From assembly GCF_036250675.1 (NCBI RefSeq), contig NZ_CP109592.1, positions 6,262,001-6,326,000 on the forward strand: a DNA stretch of 64,000 bases, given 5' to 3'. This stretch comes from Streptomyces sp. NBC_01689. GTDB taxonomy: Bacteria; Actinomycetota; Actinomycetes; Streptomycetales; Streptomycetaceae. Position numbers and translations under genes: made by a program. The notes beneath the pieces are model-generated. The model was given only the letters and a program-made list of their open reading frames with translations. It had not been told where the DNA came from and did not search any database. The first letter of the stretch is position 1. Each line of letters begins with the position of its first letter. Below are positions 25,752 to 34,185 of the stretch, piece by piece.

Positions 25752-26941
25752 GTGTGGATGGGCTCCCTGCACTCGGTGTGTTTCCCGCGCACGGTGCGCC
25801 CGCCGGGTCCCGCGGTGAGCAACTCGCGGTAGACCGCCGCGACCGCGTCGGCCGCGCGCCGCACGTCGTGCGTGGTCAGTACGTGGCGTCGCCCCTGCCG
25901 GCCCAGCGACTCGCGCAGCGGCGGGTCGGCCAGCAGGTCGCAGATCGCGTGGGCCAGCGGAGTCGGCGATCCGGCGGGCACCAGGCAGCGGGTGTCGAGG
26001 CCCGGCGGCAGGCTCTCGCGCGCGCCGTCCACGTCCGTCACCACCACCGGGCGCCCGCACGCCATGGCCTCCAGGGGTGCGAGCGCCATGCCTTCCCAGC
26101 GGGACGGCAGCACCACCAGGTCGGCGGCCTGGTACCAGGGCACGGCGTCGTCCGCGGCTCCGGCGAACAGCACGTCGCGAGGTGCGCCGGCCCGCAGCCC
26201 CGGGGCCCGCGGACCGTCCCCGACGAGCACGAGCCGGGCCCCGGGCATCCGCGCCCGTACGGTGTCCCAGGCCCGCAGCAGAACGTCCTGGCCCTTCTGC
26301 CTGCACAGCCGCCCGACGCAGACGACCAGGGGAGCCGCCGGACCGAGCCCGTCGAGCAGCGGGATCCCGGCGCGCGCGGTCCCCGCGTCCGCGGGGTGGA
26401 AGCGCTCGGTGTCGACCCCGTTGGGGATCACGCTCCACCGGGCACTGACCCCGGCGCGCACTCCGGTGACACGCTCCGCCTCACTCACACACACCACCCG
26501 GGACGCCCAACGCGCGCCCCACCGCTCCCACTTGAGCGCGAGGTCGGCCGTGAGGCCGTCGACGGCCGCGAACGACCAGGCGTGCGGCTGGAACACGGTC
26601 GGCACCCGGCCGCGCAGGACGAGCCGGCCGGCGAGCCCGGCCTTGGCGCTGTGCGCGTGCACCACGTCGGGCCGCGCCTCGGCGACGGCACGGGCGAGGC
26701 GTCGTACCTCCCCGACCAGCGCGGGACCCGGTGCGCGCGTCGCCTGCCAGTGCGTCACGTCGGTGCCGAGCGCCCGGAGCGTGTGCGCGAGACCGCTGTC
26801 CTGGGGGCAGGCCACGGTGACGTGCAGCCCGGCGGCGAGCTGCGTCCTCACCAGGTCGGTGAGCACGCGTGCCACTCCGCCGTCGACGGGCTGGGTGAGG
26901 TGCAGGACCCGCGGCGGGGGGTCGCTCGATGGCAATGACAT
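25748..26941 (-). CDS. Family 4 glycosyltransferase, first gene of exopolysaccharide operon
   Basis: 397 residues of GT-B fold. It starts PRVLHLTQPVDGGVARVLTDL; mid-protein HAHSAKAGLAGRL and VIPNGVDTERF are typical of the capsular GT4 group; the donor site reads VCVGRLCRQKGQDVLLRAW and the E-x7-E motif is EGMALAPLEAMACGRP. I chose the ATG at 26941 because AAGGAA lies eight bases upstream; a GTG at 26986 would add fifteen residues and swallow that ribosome-binding site. All eight genes from here to 16925 lie on one strand with overlaps or a four-base gap, so they are probably one transcript. Confidence 0.88.
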   Translation of the reverse strand: MSLPSSDPPPRVLHLTQPVDGGVARVLTDLVRTQLAAGLHVTVACPQDSGLAHTLRALGTDVTHWQATRAPGPALVGEVRRLARAVAEARPDVVHAHSAKAGLAGRLVLRGRVPTVFQPHAWSFAAVDGLTADLALKWERWGARWASRVVCVSEAERVTGVRAGVSARWSVIPNGVDTERFHPADAGTARAGIPLLDGLGPAAPLVVCVGRLCRQKGQDVLLRAWDTVRARMPGARLVLVGDGPRAPGLRAGAPRDVLFAGAADDAVPWYQAADLVVLPSRWEGMALAPLEAMACGRPVVVTDVDGARESLPPGLDTRCLVPAGSPTPLAHAICDLLADPPLRESLGRQGRRHVLTTHDVRRAADAVAAVYRELLTAGPGGRTVRGKHTECREPIHT

Positions 26942-27661
<720 letters not shown>

Positions 27662-27901
27662 ATGTCGCGTATCGCGAAGGGCCTGGCCCTGACCTCCGTT
27701 GCCGCCGCCGCCGTGGCGGGCACCGCCGGCATCGCCGCCGCCGACAGCGACGCGCACGGTGCGGCCGCCGGGTCCCCGGGCGTTCTGTCGGGCAACGTCC
27801 TGCAGGTTCCGGTCCACATCCCGGTCAACGTCTGCGGGAACACCATCGATGTGATCGGCCTGCTGAACCCCGCGTTCGGCAACACCTGCGTCAACGGCTG
27901 A
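27662..27901 (+). CDS. chpF: Short chaplin
   Basis: 79 residues; ATG at 27662 follows AAGGAG. Signal peptide ends near GIAAADSDA; the mature chaplin domain reads GSPGVLSGNVLQVPVHIPVNVCGNTIDVIGLLNPAFGNTC with Cys58/Cys76. It is almost identical in the core to the chaplin at 13339. The letter F rests on position between the exopolysaccharide genes and melC. The same frame stays open upstream through the hexanucleotide array, but nothing suggests that part is translated. Secreted; assembles into surface amyloid fibrils. Confidence 0.9.
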   Translation: MSRIAKGLALTSVAAAAVAGTAGIAAADSDAHGAAAGSPGVLSGNVLQVPVHIPVNVCGNTIDVIGLLNPAFGNTCVNG

Positions 27902-27921
27902 CGCCGGCGCGGACCCTTCTG

Positions 27922-27953
27922 CCGGCCGTCCTCCCCCAGGGGAGGGCGGCCGG
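27922..27953 (+). terminator. Terminator after chpF
   Basis: A 14-15 bp stem, CCGGCCGTCCTCCCC at 27922-27936 against GGGGAGGGCGGCCGG at 27939-27953, with one G-T pair and a tiny loop, 20 bases after the stop codon. Confidence 0.85.
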
Positions 27954-28135
27954 TTCGCGTTGCCCCTGCCCCGAACGGGGGAAGGGGGAGGGCGGCCCCG
28001 GTGTGGCTCCCCACCAGCGAAGATGAGGGTGCTACGGGCGAGGGTCGACTACGCAGAGCATCCATAAGGTTGCGTACAGCGACGACGGCTTACACGGTGG
28101 GCACACGATTCCAAGCACCACCGAAGGGAACATCC

Positions 28136-28888
28136 ATGCGTGCTCTGCCCGCACGGCGCATCGCGACCTCCGCTCTCTGTGCCACGCTTCTGCTCGGGAT
28201 TTCCGGGCCGGCCGCCGTCGCGGCCGGTGACGGCCCGGCGCGTGTCCACACCCACGCGGCGGCACCTGTCCCCGGCGCGGACGCGCTTCTGACACAGGTC
28301 CAGTCGCTCGCGAACATCAGTGGCGTCCTCGCCCCCGTCACCGACCTGCTCAGCGCCGCTCTCAAGGCGGAGGGCGGGCAGCTTCCCGCCGCCGACGCGA
28401 CCAAGCTCAGCCAGGCCGTGAAGGACGCGATCGCCAAGGCCACCGCGGCGCTTCCGGCCGTGCCCGCCGCGCCCAGCGTGCCGACGCTGCCCAGTACACC
28501 GGCCCTCCCGGCGACGCCGGCCGTGCCGTCGCTCAAGAACTCCGACGAGCGGGGCGACAGCGAGGCGCGGGGCGACGTCGAGGGGCGGAGGATGACCGAC
28601 GAGCGCCGCCACGCCGACCAGGCCGGGTCGCAGGACGACAAGGCGCCGCGCGCCAAGGGCGCGCGAGCGGCGGCGAACCTCGCGGCCGACGCCCTCGTCG
28701 CGTTGCAGAAGGCGGTCGACACGCTGGTCAAGGCGGTCACCTCCGGCGACGCCACCCAGGTGGTCCCCGCGGCCACCGCCGTGGTGACGGGCCTCGTCAA
28801 CTTCGTCGTCGCCGTCGTGCTCGGCGGCGGCCTGCCCGCCCCGAACCTGCCCGGCCTGCCCGCGCTGCCGAGCCTGCCGGCGACCTGA
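28136..28888 (+). CDS. Secreted Ala/Pro-rich protein of unknown function
   Basis: 250 residues; ATG at 28136 follows GAAGGGAA. A signal peptide (ends near AAVAAGD) is followed by a helical region (ADALLTQVQSLANISGVLAPVTDLLSAALKAEG), a Pro/Ala/Thr hinge with PSVPTLPSTPALPATPAVP, a highly charged stretch rich in Asp/Glu/Arg/Gln (about 140-180) and a hydrophobic end VVTGLVNFVVAVVLGGGLP followed by a PNLPGLPALPSLP tail. The hydrophobic part could insert in a membrane or drive assembly. No family is recognised. It lies between a chaplin and another small secreted protein, so a surface-structure role is an inference from context only. Confidence 0.75.
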   Translation: MRALPARRIATSALCATLLLGISGPAAVAAGDGPARVHTHAAAPVPGADALLTQVQSLANISGVLAPVTDLLSAALKAEGGQLPAADATKLSQAVKDAIAKATAALPAVPAAPSVPTLPSTPALPATPAVPSLKNSDERGDSEARGDVEGRRMTDERRHADQAGSQDDKAPRAKGARAAANLAADALVALQKAVDTLVKAVTSGDATQVVPAATAVVTGLVNFVVAVVLGGGLPAPNLPGLPALPSLPAT

Positions 28889-29258
28889 TCCACCGCGACG
28901 CGCACGGCGGGTGAGTACCTGCCCGGTGAACCCCGCCGTCCGTCTCCCGCCCTCCCTGGGCAGGGGGAGTCGTGTCCCGGCGACGCGGTCGCCCGCCGGC
29001 CGTCGTGCCGACCCGTCCGGTCGGCACGACGGCCGTTTCGCGTGCGCCGACGCGTGCCCCGATTCACGTCGAGATTGTGCACAGACCGTATATCGGCGGC
29101 TCTTGTATGAGAATGCGATGCGCCGTTCCCGGTTGGGGTGTTCGGGTGGGGTGCAGGAATCTTCTGCACACGGGGTTTCCGTCCCGTGCGGGGCTCGTTA
29201 GTCAGGGCGCAGTGAAAAACTCCCGCCGGTGACGCGAGTTGCCGAAGAAAGGAACACG
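28889..29258. other. Intergenic region with strong terminator
   Basis: 370 bases with no gene. The first part holds the terminator at 28998-29034; the second part (29050-29130) is less GC-rich and is the probable promoter of the next small secreted protein. Confidence 0.55.
28998..29034 (+). terminator. Terminator after secreted protein gene
   Basis: Perfect 16-bp stem, GGCCGTCGTGCCGACC at 28998-29013 and its complement at 29019-29034, 5-nt loop, followed by GTTTCG. Confidence 0.88.
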
Positions 29259-29561
29259 ATGAAGTCCCTGAAGGCCGCCGCCGTCGTCGCCGGATCCATG
29301 GTCATCGCTGGTGCCGCTGCGCCCGCCTTTGCCGCCGGGGCCTCCGACCTCACGCCCACCAGCCTGAACGGCGCCCTGAACACCATCACCAGCCAGCGCT
29401 CGATCAGCCTGAAGGACGTACAGCCCCTGCAGCACCAGTCGGACGCGCTCGACACCGAGAAAAAGGGCTCGGTCCTCAACTCCCTGAACGGCGCGACGAA
29501 GACGCTCAACTCGGCCGGCGGCCCCGCCCAGTTGCTCGGTGGACTTCCGCTCCAGAGCTGA
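29259..29561 (+). CDS. Small secreted protein of unknown function
   Basis: 100 residues; ATG at 29259 preceded by AAAGGAA. A signal peptide ends near AAPAFAAG, leaving about 73 residues rich in Ser, Leu, Asn and Thr: DLTPTSLNGALNTITSQ, SISLKDVQPLQHQSD, SVLNSLNGATKTLNSAGG. It has no cysteine, unlike chaplins and rodlins. The repeated 'SLNGA' motif (twice) hints at internal duplication. I do not recognise the family. Its location in the chaplin/tyrosinase block and chaplin-like signal peptide suggest an envelope protein. Confidence 0.75.
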   Translation: MKSLKAAAVVAGSMVIAGAAAPAFAAGASDLTPTSLNGALNTITSQRSISLKDVQPLQHQSDALDTEKKGSVLNSLNGATKTLNSAGGPAQLLGGLPLQS

Positions 29562-30110
29562 TCGGCCATTCCGCCGCTGTCCGCTCCATTCGGCGAGGGT
29601 CTTTTTCCGTAGGCCCCGCGGCGCCTGTCCCGGGGCCGCGGCGCATCGGTGAGAAAGCCACGGACGACGGGCAGCGTGGACGCCGGACGTTGCGGACGTC
29701 GGACGGCGCGGACGCCCGACAGCGCCGAGAAGTCCGTCTGCTTTTCCGTGGCCGCGGAATCGGCCGCCGTGGCGGGACCGGCCGCCGCAGCGGTACCGGC
29801 CGCTGGTGCCCGCGGCCTCGGTGGAGCCCCAGTCACCGCCGCCACCGACTCCGGCGCGAGAGCCGAGGCGGACGAGCGGCCCGGTGCAGACGCCGGCACC
29901 CGTCGTCCCAGATCCAGGTCCCGTGAATGGTCCGGTGAATCACCGCGGTGGGAGGGCCGGCTCCGTACTCCGCGGATCCGGTCCTTTCGACGGTATCCGC
30001 GCCGAGCCTGTTCGAGACGTGTCCCTCTTTAGTGTGGTCGCCCGCCCGGTTGTCGCCCGGTCGGGTGAGAAAGCATGAGGTCCGTTCGGGTGCGTCGATA
30101 AGGTTCCGCG
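29562..30110. other. Intergenic region, no convincing gene
   Basis: 549 bases. A short stem GGCCCCG/CGGGGCC at 29612-29637 may terminate the preceding gene. The remaining frames on both strands are Arg/Ala-rich without coding character. The last 80 bases hold a leaderless-type promoter for the next gene. Confidence 0.5.
30099..30104 (+). promoter_or_regulatory. Leaderless-type -10 element
   Basis: TAAGGT lies exactly six bases before the GTG at 30111 and there is no Shine-Dalgarno sequence, the TANNNT-N6-start pattern of leaderless transcripts. Confidence 0.4.
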
Positions 30111-30608
30111 GTGACTTCAACCTCAAGCGAAACGCGTCCTTTCCGGGCCGCAGATCTCGGCACGCTCGCCGTCATGGCCTTCAGCGGTGACGCACCCGAC
30201 GGGGACATGCCTTATCTCCTCGCCTATTCCCTGGGCGACGGGGAAGGCGGCGCCAGTGGCGCCACGACCGCCATCGAGCAACTGCTGCGCAACAACGGTC
30301 TGCCCGTCGGCGACACGCTCCTCGACGGTTCCCGGCAGCCGAGCCTGCCGCTCACCCTTCTCGTCGAGGCCGGCCAGGCCGTGGTCACCATGCCGTACCT
30401 CAACGCCCAGTGCGTCGTGCCGCCGGAGTGGCTGGCCGCGGTCGGTGAGCGCGGCTACGCCTACTTCCTGTTCGCCACCCGGCCCTGGCCCGACGCGGTG
30501 CCGGGCAGGCCCGTCGCCCCCGAGAGCCTGGCCGCGTTCGCGGGGGACGAGGAGACCCTGCTCAGCGCGGCGCACGTCCTCCTGCCCGCACGGACCCTGC
30601 GCGGCTGA
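30111..30608 (+). CDS. DUF5949-type protein
   Basis: 165 residues from a GTG at 30111. Cytoplasmic, no signal peptide or helix of membrane type. It begins RPFRAADLGTLAVMAFSGD and contains MPYLLAYSLGDGEGG and VEAGQAVVTMPYLNAQCVVPPEW, a compact alpha/beta look. I believe it belongs to the Streptomyces-restricted DUF5949 group; function unknown. Its stop overlaps the start of the VKOR gene (TGATG), so the two are co-translated and may work together. Confidence 0.75.
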   Translation: MTSTSSETRPFRAADLGTLAVMAFSGDAPDGDMPYLLAYSLGDGEGGASGATTAIEQLLRNNGLPVGDTLLDGSRQPSLPLTLLVEAGQAVVTMPYLNAQCVVPPEWLAAVGERGYAYFLFATRPWPDAVPGRPVAPESLAAFAGDEETLLSAAHVLLPARTLRG

Positions 30609-31192
30609 TGACACGGACCGCAGGGAGCAGCCGTGCGCTCGCCCTGTTGCTGGTGATCACCGGTGCGGCCGGTCTGCTCGCCGCGTGGGTCATCACGATC
30701 GACAAGTTCAAGCTGCTGGAGAACCCGGACTTCGTGCCGGGGTGCAGCCTGAACCCGGTCGTGTCCTGCGGCAACATCATGAAGAGCGAGCAGGCCTCGG
30801 CCTTCGGGTTCCCCAACCCGATGCTGGGCCTGGTGGCGTACGGCATCGTGATCTGCGTCGGGGTGAGTCTGCTGGCGCGGGCGGCCTTCCCGCGCTGGTA
30901 CTGGCTGACGTTCAACGCCGGCACGCTCTTCGGCGTCGGATTCTGCACCTGGCTGCAGTTCCAGTCGCTGTACCGCATCAACTCGCTGTGCCTGTGGTGC
31001 TGTCTCGCCTGGGTCGCCACGATCATCATGTTCTGGTACGTGACTTCATTCAACGTACGAAATGATTTTCTGCCTTCCTCTCCCTGGCTGAGAGGATTCC
31101 TGGGTGAATTCACCTGGGTATTTCCGCTGCTGCACGTCGGCGTCATCGGCATGCTGATCCTGACCCGGTGGTGGGATTTCTGGACGAGCTGA
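30608..31192 (+). CDS. Vitamin K epoxide reductase (VKOR) family thiol oxidase
   Basis: 194 residues with five hydrophobic helices. The loop cysteines Cys46 and Cys54 (GCSLNPVVSCGNIM) and the quinone-side CxxC motif Cys128-Cys131 (NSLCLWCC) are all present, as is the conserved loop serine region. Bacterial VKOR is the DsbB equivalent: it oxidises a partner thioredoxin-like protein and passes electrons to menaquinone, so that exported proteins gain disulfides. No DsbA-like partner is fused or adjacent. Four chaplins and three rodlins with paired cysteines lie within 20 kb, which makes them plausible final clients. Confidence 0.9.
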   Translation: MTRTAGSSRALALLLVITGAAGLLAAWVITIDKFKLLENPDFVPGCSLNPVVSCGNIMKSEQASAFGFPNPMLGLVAYGIVICVGVSLLARAAFPRWYWLTFNAGTLFGVGFCTWLQFQSLYRINSLCLWCCLAWVATIIMFWYVTSFNVRNDFLPSSPWLRGFLGEFTWVFPLLHVGVIGMLILTRWWDFWTS

Positions 31193-31376
31193 CCGTCGAC
31201 TGTGCGCGGGATCTCCGGGGGCCGGGCCGCACGGAGAGCCGGGCCGCACGGAGGGCCGGATGTCCCCGCCGCCCCGGAGACGGACGCGGCCGCGATCCCG
31301 TAGGACGAGCCGCCGGATGCCGTGAGGGCCACCGCTAGGGCCACCGGCCCCGACCGAACCCGCCGAGGAGAGAACC

Positions 31377-31826
31377 ATGTCCGTCAGCAGAGTGCCGAAC
31401 GGTGTGCCGAGCGGTGTGCCGAGCAGAGTGACGGTGACCCGCAGGAGCGTGATGCACGGCCTGCTCGCGACGGCGGCCGCCGCGGTGCTCACCCCCGTCG
31501 TCGCCGCCTCCTGGCCTCCGCGGCTTCCCGGCTCCGACGACGCCCCGTTCGACGAGATGTACCACGGTCGCCACCTCCTGGGCGCCAGGACCGGAACCGG
31601 CGGCCGCGCCGCGGTCGGCGGCGGTGAGTGGCGGGTCACCGTGGACGGCCGGCCGCTGCACCTGATGCGCCGGGCGGACGGGAGCTATCTGAGCATGGTC
31701 GATCACTACCGCTCGTATCCGACCGCGCTGGCCGCCGCGCGCGCGGCCGTCGACGAACTGAGCCCCACGGAGCAGCTTCGCGGCGTGGAGGCGGAGGGGA
31801 ACGGCCACAGTGGCGTACACGCGTAA
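31377..31826 (+). CDS. melC1: Tyrosinase cofactor / copper chaperone MelC1
   Basis: 149 residues; ATG at 31377 after GAGGAGAG. It has a twin-arginine signal (VTRRSVMHGLLATAAAAVLTPVV), as known for MelC1, which carries the folded MelC1-MelC2 complex through the Tat system. The body holds the conserved DEMYHGRHLLG, the WRVTVDGRPLHLMRRADGSYLSMVDHYRSY caddie-protein core with the tyrosine that enters the tyrosinase active site, and histidines for copper delivery. Its end overlaps the start of melC2 by 17 bases, so the two are coupled. A second in-frame start near the RR motif is possible; residues 1-18 look like a repeated PNGVPSGVPSRV segment. Confidence 0.92.
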   Translation: MSVSRVPNGVPSGVPSRVTVTRRSVMHGLLATAAAAVLTPVVAASWPPRLPGSDDAPFDEMYHGRHLLGARTGTGGRAAVGGGEWRVTVDGRPLHLMRRADGSYLSMVDHYRSYPTALAAARAAVDELSPTEQLRGVEAEGNGHSGVHA

Positions 31827-32676
31827 GAACGTCAGCAAGCTGACCGCGGCGGAGCGGCGACGCTTCGTCGCCGCGATGCTGGAGATCAAACGCCGTGGCG
31901 AGTACGACGAGTTCGTCCGGATGCACATCGAGTACTACGTCGCGGACGGCGACCGGAGCCTGCGCGCGGCCCACATGACGCCCTCGTTCCTGCCCTGGCA
32001 CCGGCAGTTCCTGCTGGAACTGGAGCGGGCGCTGCGCCGCGTCGACTCCTCGGTGAGCGTGCCCTACTGGGACTGGACGCGGCAGCGGTCGCCGTCCTCC
32101 GCGCCCTGGACCGCGGATCTGCTCGGCGGCAACGGGCGGCGCTCCGACCGCCAGGTCATGACCGGCCCCTTCGCCTACGCCCACGGGCAGTGGACGATCA
32201 AGGTGGGGGTCACCGAAGGCGGGTACCTCACCCGCGACTTAGGGCGCCGGCAGGCCCCGTTCGAGCTGCCCACCAGGCATGAACTGGACTCCGCTCTCGC
32301 TGACCCCGTCTACGACAGCTCCCCCTGGAACTCCACGACCACCAAGGGGTTCCGCAACAAGCTCGAAGGATGGGGGCGCGGGTCCGGCAGCGGGGCCTGG
32401 CGCAATCACAACCGGGTCCACCGGTGGGTCGGCGGCGCCATGCTCGGAGGGGCCTCGGTCAACGATCCCGTCTTCTGGCTGCACCACGCCTTCGTGGACC
32501 TCCAGTGGTCCCGCTGGCGGCAACGCCACCACGGGGCCCACTACCTGCCCGCCCGACCACCAGGCCCCCACGACGACCAGCACGGACGGATCGTCGCGCG
32601 GCACGAGCGGATGCCCCCCTGGAACGTCACACCGGCCGAGCTGGAGGACCACAGCCGGATCTACCGGTACGCGTAG
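31810..32676 (+). CDS. melC2: Tyrosinase MelC2
   Basis: 288 residues from a GTG at 31810. All six copper ligands of type-3 tyrosinases can be placed: CuA His39, His55, His64 (RMHIEYY, AAHMTPSFLPWHRQF) and CuB His200, His204, His226 (NHNRVHRWVGG, FWLHHAFVD). The PYWDWT motif is present. It oxidises tyrosine to DOPA and dopaquinone, starting melanin. It has no signal peptide of its own and depends on MelC1 for copper loading and export. The length is slightly above the usual 273 residues because of an insertion around SSPWNSTTTKGF. Confidence 0.95.
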   Translation: MAYTRKNVSKLTAAERRRFVAAMLEIKRRGEYDEFVRMHIEYYVADGDRSLRAAHMTPSFLPWHRQFLLELERALRRVDSSVSVPYWDWTRQRSPSSAPWTADLLGGNGRRSDRQVMTGPFAYAHGQWTIKVGVTEGGYLTRDLGRRQAPFELPTRHELDSALADPVYDSSPWNSTTTKGFRNKLEGWGRGSGSGAWRNHNRVHRWVGGAMLGGASVNDPVFWLHHAFVDLQWSRWRQRHHGAHYLPARPPGPHDDQHGRIVARHERMPPWNVTPAELEDHSRIYRYA

Positions 32677-32700
32677 CACTCGCGACCACGTACGCACGTG

Positions 32701-32746
32701 CCGTCGTTGCCGTGGCTGCCGTCGCTGCCGTCGCTGCCGTCACAGG
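32701..32746 (+). repeat. Short 9-bp tandem repeat
   Basis: Repeated GCTGCCGTC-type units, partly degenerate, just after melC2. Confidence 0.6.
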
Positions 32747-32844
32747 CGGGGTGCGACCGGTGCGGAGGGGGTGGAGGGGTGTGGTGGGACGCGGTCCCGT
32801 GGCGGCCCGCCCGCGCGGGGACCGCGTCGCCCTGGTCACGGCGA

Positions 32845-32873
32845 GGCCCCCGGCAGCGGATGCTGCGGGGGCC
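32845..32873 (-). terminator. Terminator of chpG
   Basis: Stem of about 12 bp, GGCCCCCGGCAGC at 32845-32857 with GCTGCGGGGGCC at 32862-32873, one bulged G, 4-nt loop, followed on the minus strand by the end of the chaplin transcript; it may also stop melC transcripts. Confidence 0.72.
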
Positions 32874-32892
32874 TTCCTCGTACGGCCGACGG

Positions 32893-33189
32893 TCAGTTGC
32901 CGTAGCCGGGAGTGGTGCTGCTCGGGCCGGGGGTGCCCGTGACGGGGCCGCCGCCGTTGACGCAGGTGTTGCCGAAGGCCGGGTTCAGCAGACCGACGAC
33001 GTTGATGGTGTTGCCGCAGACGTTGACCGGCACGTTGACCGGGACCTGGATGACGTTGCCGGAAAGGACACCGGGGGAGCCGACGGCCGCACCCTGAGCG
33101 CCCGCGTCGGCCAGGGCGAGACCGGCCCCGCCGAGAACCACGGCGCCCGTGCCGAGGGCGACGCCGGCTGCCTTCGCGATGCGAGACAT
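32893..33189 (-). CDS. chpG: Short chaplin with C-terminal Gly/Pro/Thr tail
   Basis: 98 residues; ATG at 33189 with AAAGGAG eight bases upstream (a GTG directly before it is also possible). Signal peptide ends near GLALADA; chaplin domain GSPGVLSGNVIQVPVNVPVNVCGNTINVVGLLNPAFGNTC with Cys58/Cys76, then a 22-residue tail NGGGPVTGTPGPSSTTPGYGN that the other two short chaplins lack. Convergent with melC2. The letter G is assigned from its place beside melC. Confidence 0.9.
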   Translation of the reverse strand: MSRIAKAAGVALGTGAVVLGGAGLALADAGAQGAAVGSPGVLSGNVIQVPVNVPVNVCGNTINVVGLLNPAFGNTCVNGGGPVTGTPGPSSTTPGYGN

Positions 33190-33381
33190 CACGTTTCTCC
33201 TTTGGTTCGATGAACGCGGCCGCTCGAACGCGGACGCACTCCCCCTTCAACGCGCCCATCCACGCCCGGTCACGGCGTACGCCGGAGGATCATTCGTCCC
33301 GGACGAGCGGCTCCCCACCGAGGGATGCCCGGGACGGCGTCGCGGGCGGAAATTCACTACGGCTCGCCCCGCACCCGCGGT

Positions 33382-33387
33382 TAGCCT
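33382..33387 (+). promoter_or_regulatory. Leaderless-type -10 element
   Basis: TAGCCT lies seven bases before the ATG at 33395, with no ribosome-binding site, as in leaderless transcripts. Confidence 0.4.
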
Positions 33388-33394
33388 GCCGGAC

Positions 33395-33988
33395 ATGCCC
33401 ACCGACCTGTCGGCCTCCGCGTCGACCACCCCGCCGGCCGACCGTCCGAGCGCCCCGCCGACCGACCCGCTGGTCGGCCTGTTCGCCGAGGAGAGCCGGG
33501 CACGCGCCTTCGCCGCGGTGGCCCTCGGCGCGGACACGCCGGCGAAGGTCGTGGAGCGGGCCGGGCTGTCGCCGCGGGACGCGACCGTGGCACTGCGCCG
33601 GCTCCTGAGCCAGGACGTCATCACCGACGACGGCGGACTGGCCGTCGCCTACGACCACTTCAGGCAGCGAGCACGCGCCCACCGGGCACCTGCCGAGAAC
33701 CACGGCTCCGGGGACGAGGGGACCGAGGCCGTCCTGCGGACCTTTGTACGCGGCGGGCGGCTGGTCCGACTGCCCGCCCAGTGGCAGCGCAAGCTGATCG
33801 TGCTCCGGCACATCGCCGAGCAGACCTTCGAACCCGGCGTCGAGTACCCCGAACGGATCGTCAACGAGAAGCTGCGCGCCTGGTGCGAGGACGCGCCCGT
33901 CGACCATGCGACCCTGCGGCGTTACCTCGTGGACCTGCACCATCTGACCCGGCAGCACGGCGTCTACCGGAGGCCCTCGGAGGCCTGA
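33395..33988 (+). CDS. DUF2087 / ArsR-like regulatory protein
   Basis: 197 residues. A disordered Pro/Ser/Thr N-terminus is followed by a winged-helix-like region (DPLVGLFAEESRARAFAAVALGADTPAKVVERAGLSPRDATVALRRLLSQDVI). The C-terminal part, RLVRLPAQWQRKLIVLRHIAEQTFEPGVEYPERIVNEKLRAWCEDAPVDHATLRRYLVD, is a clear DUF2087 domain, a small fold found with DNA-binding domains and in metal or stress regulators. Probably a transcription factor; target unknown. It is divergent from chpG across about 200 bases. Confidence 0.85.
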   Translation: MPTDLSASASTTPPADRPSAPPTDPLVGLFAEESRARAFAAVALGADTPAKVVERAGLSPRDATVALRRLLSQDVITDDGGLAVAYDHFRQRARAHRAPAENHGSGDEGTEAVLRTFVRGGRLVRLPAQWQRKLIVLRHIAEQTFEPGVEYPERIVNEKLRAWCEDAPVDHATLRRYLVDLHHLTRQHGVYRRPSEA

Positions 33989-34185
33989 TCCGGCGCCCGT
34001 GCCCGGGCCCCTGCCTGCGCGCGCAGTCGATCACCGTGTCGCGCACCCTGGAGGCGACGGGTCGCTCCCGGACTCCGTCGGAGCCTGGCCGGGAGACGTC
34101 CGCGGCCGCTGCGGAGCCCCCGCGGTGGGCCACTCGGGGGGAAGCCGCGACGGCCGTTCGCTCCCCGTGGCAGTATCTGGGCTTC

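Noticed and set aside
29649..30032. 127-codon frame between small secreted protein and DUF5949 gene
   Set aside because: No ribosome-binding site; Arg/Ala-rich translation without a start signal or domain.
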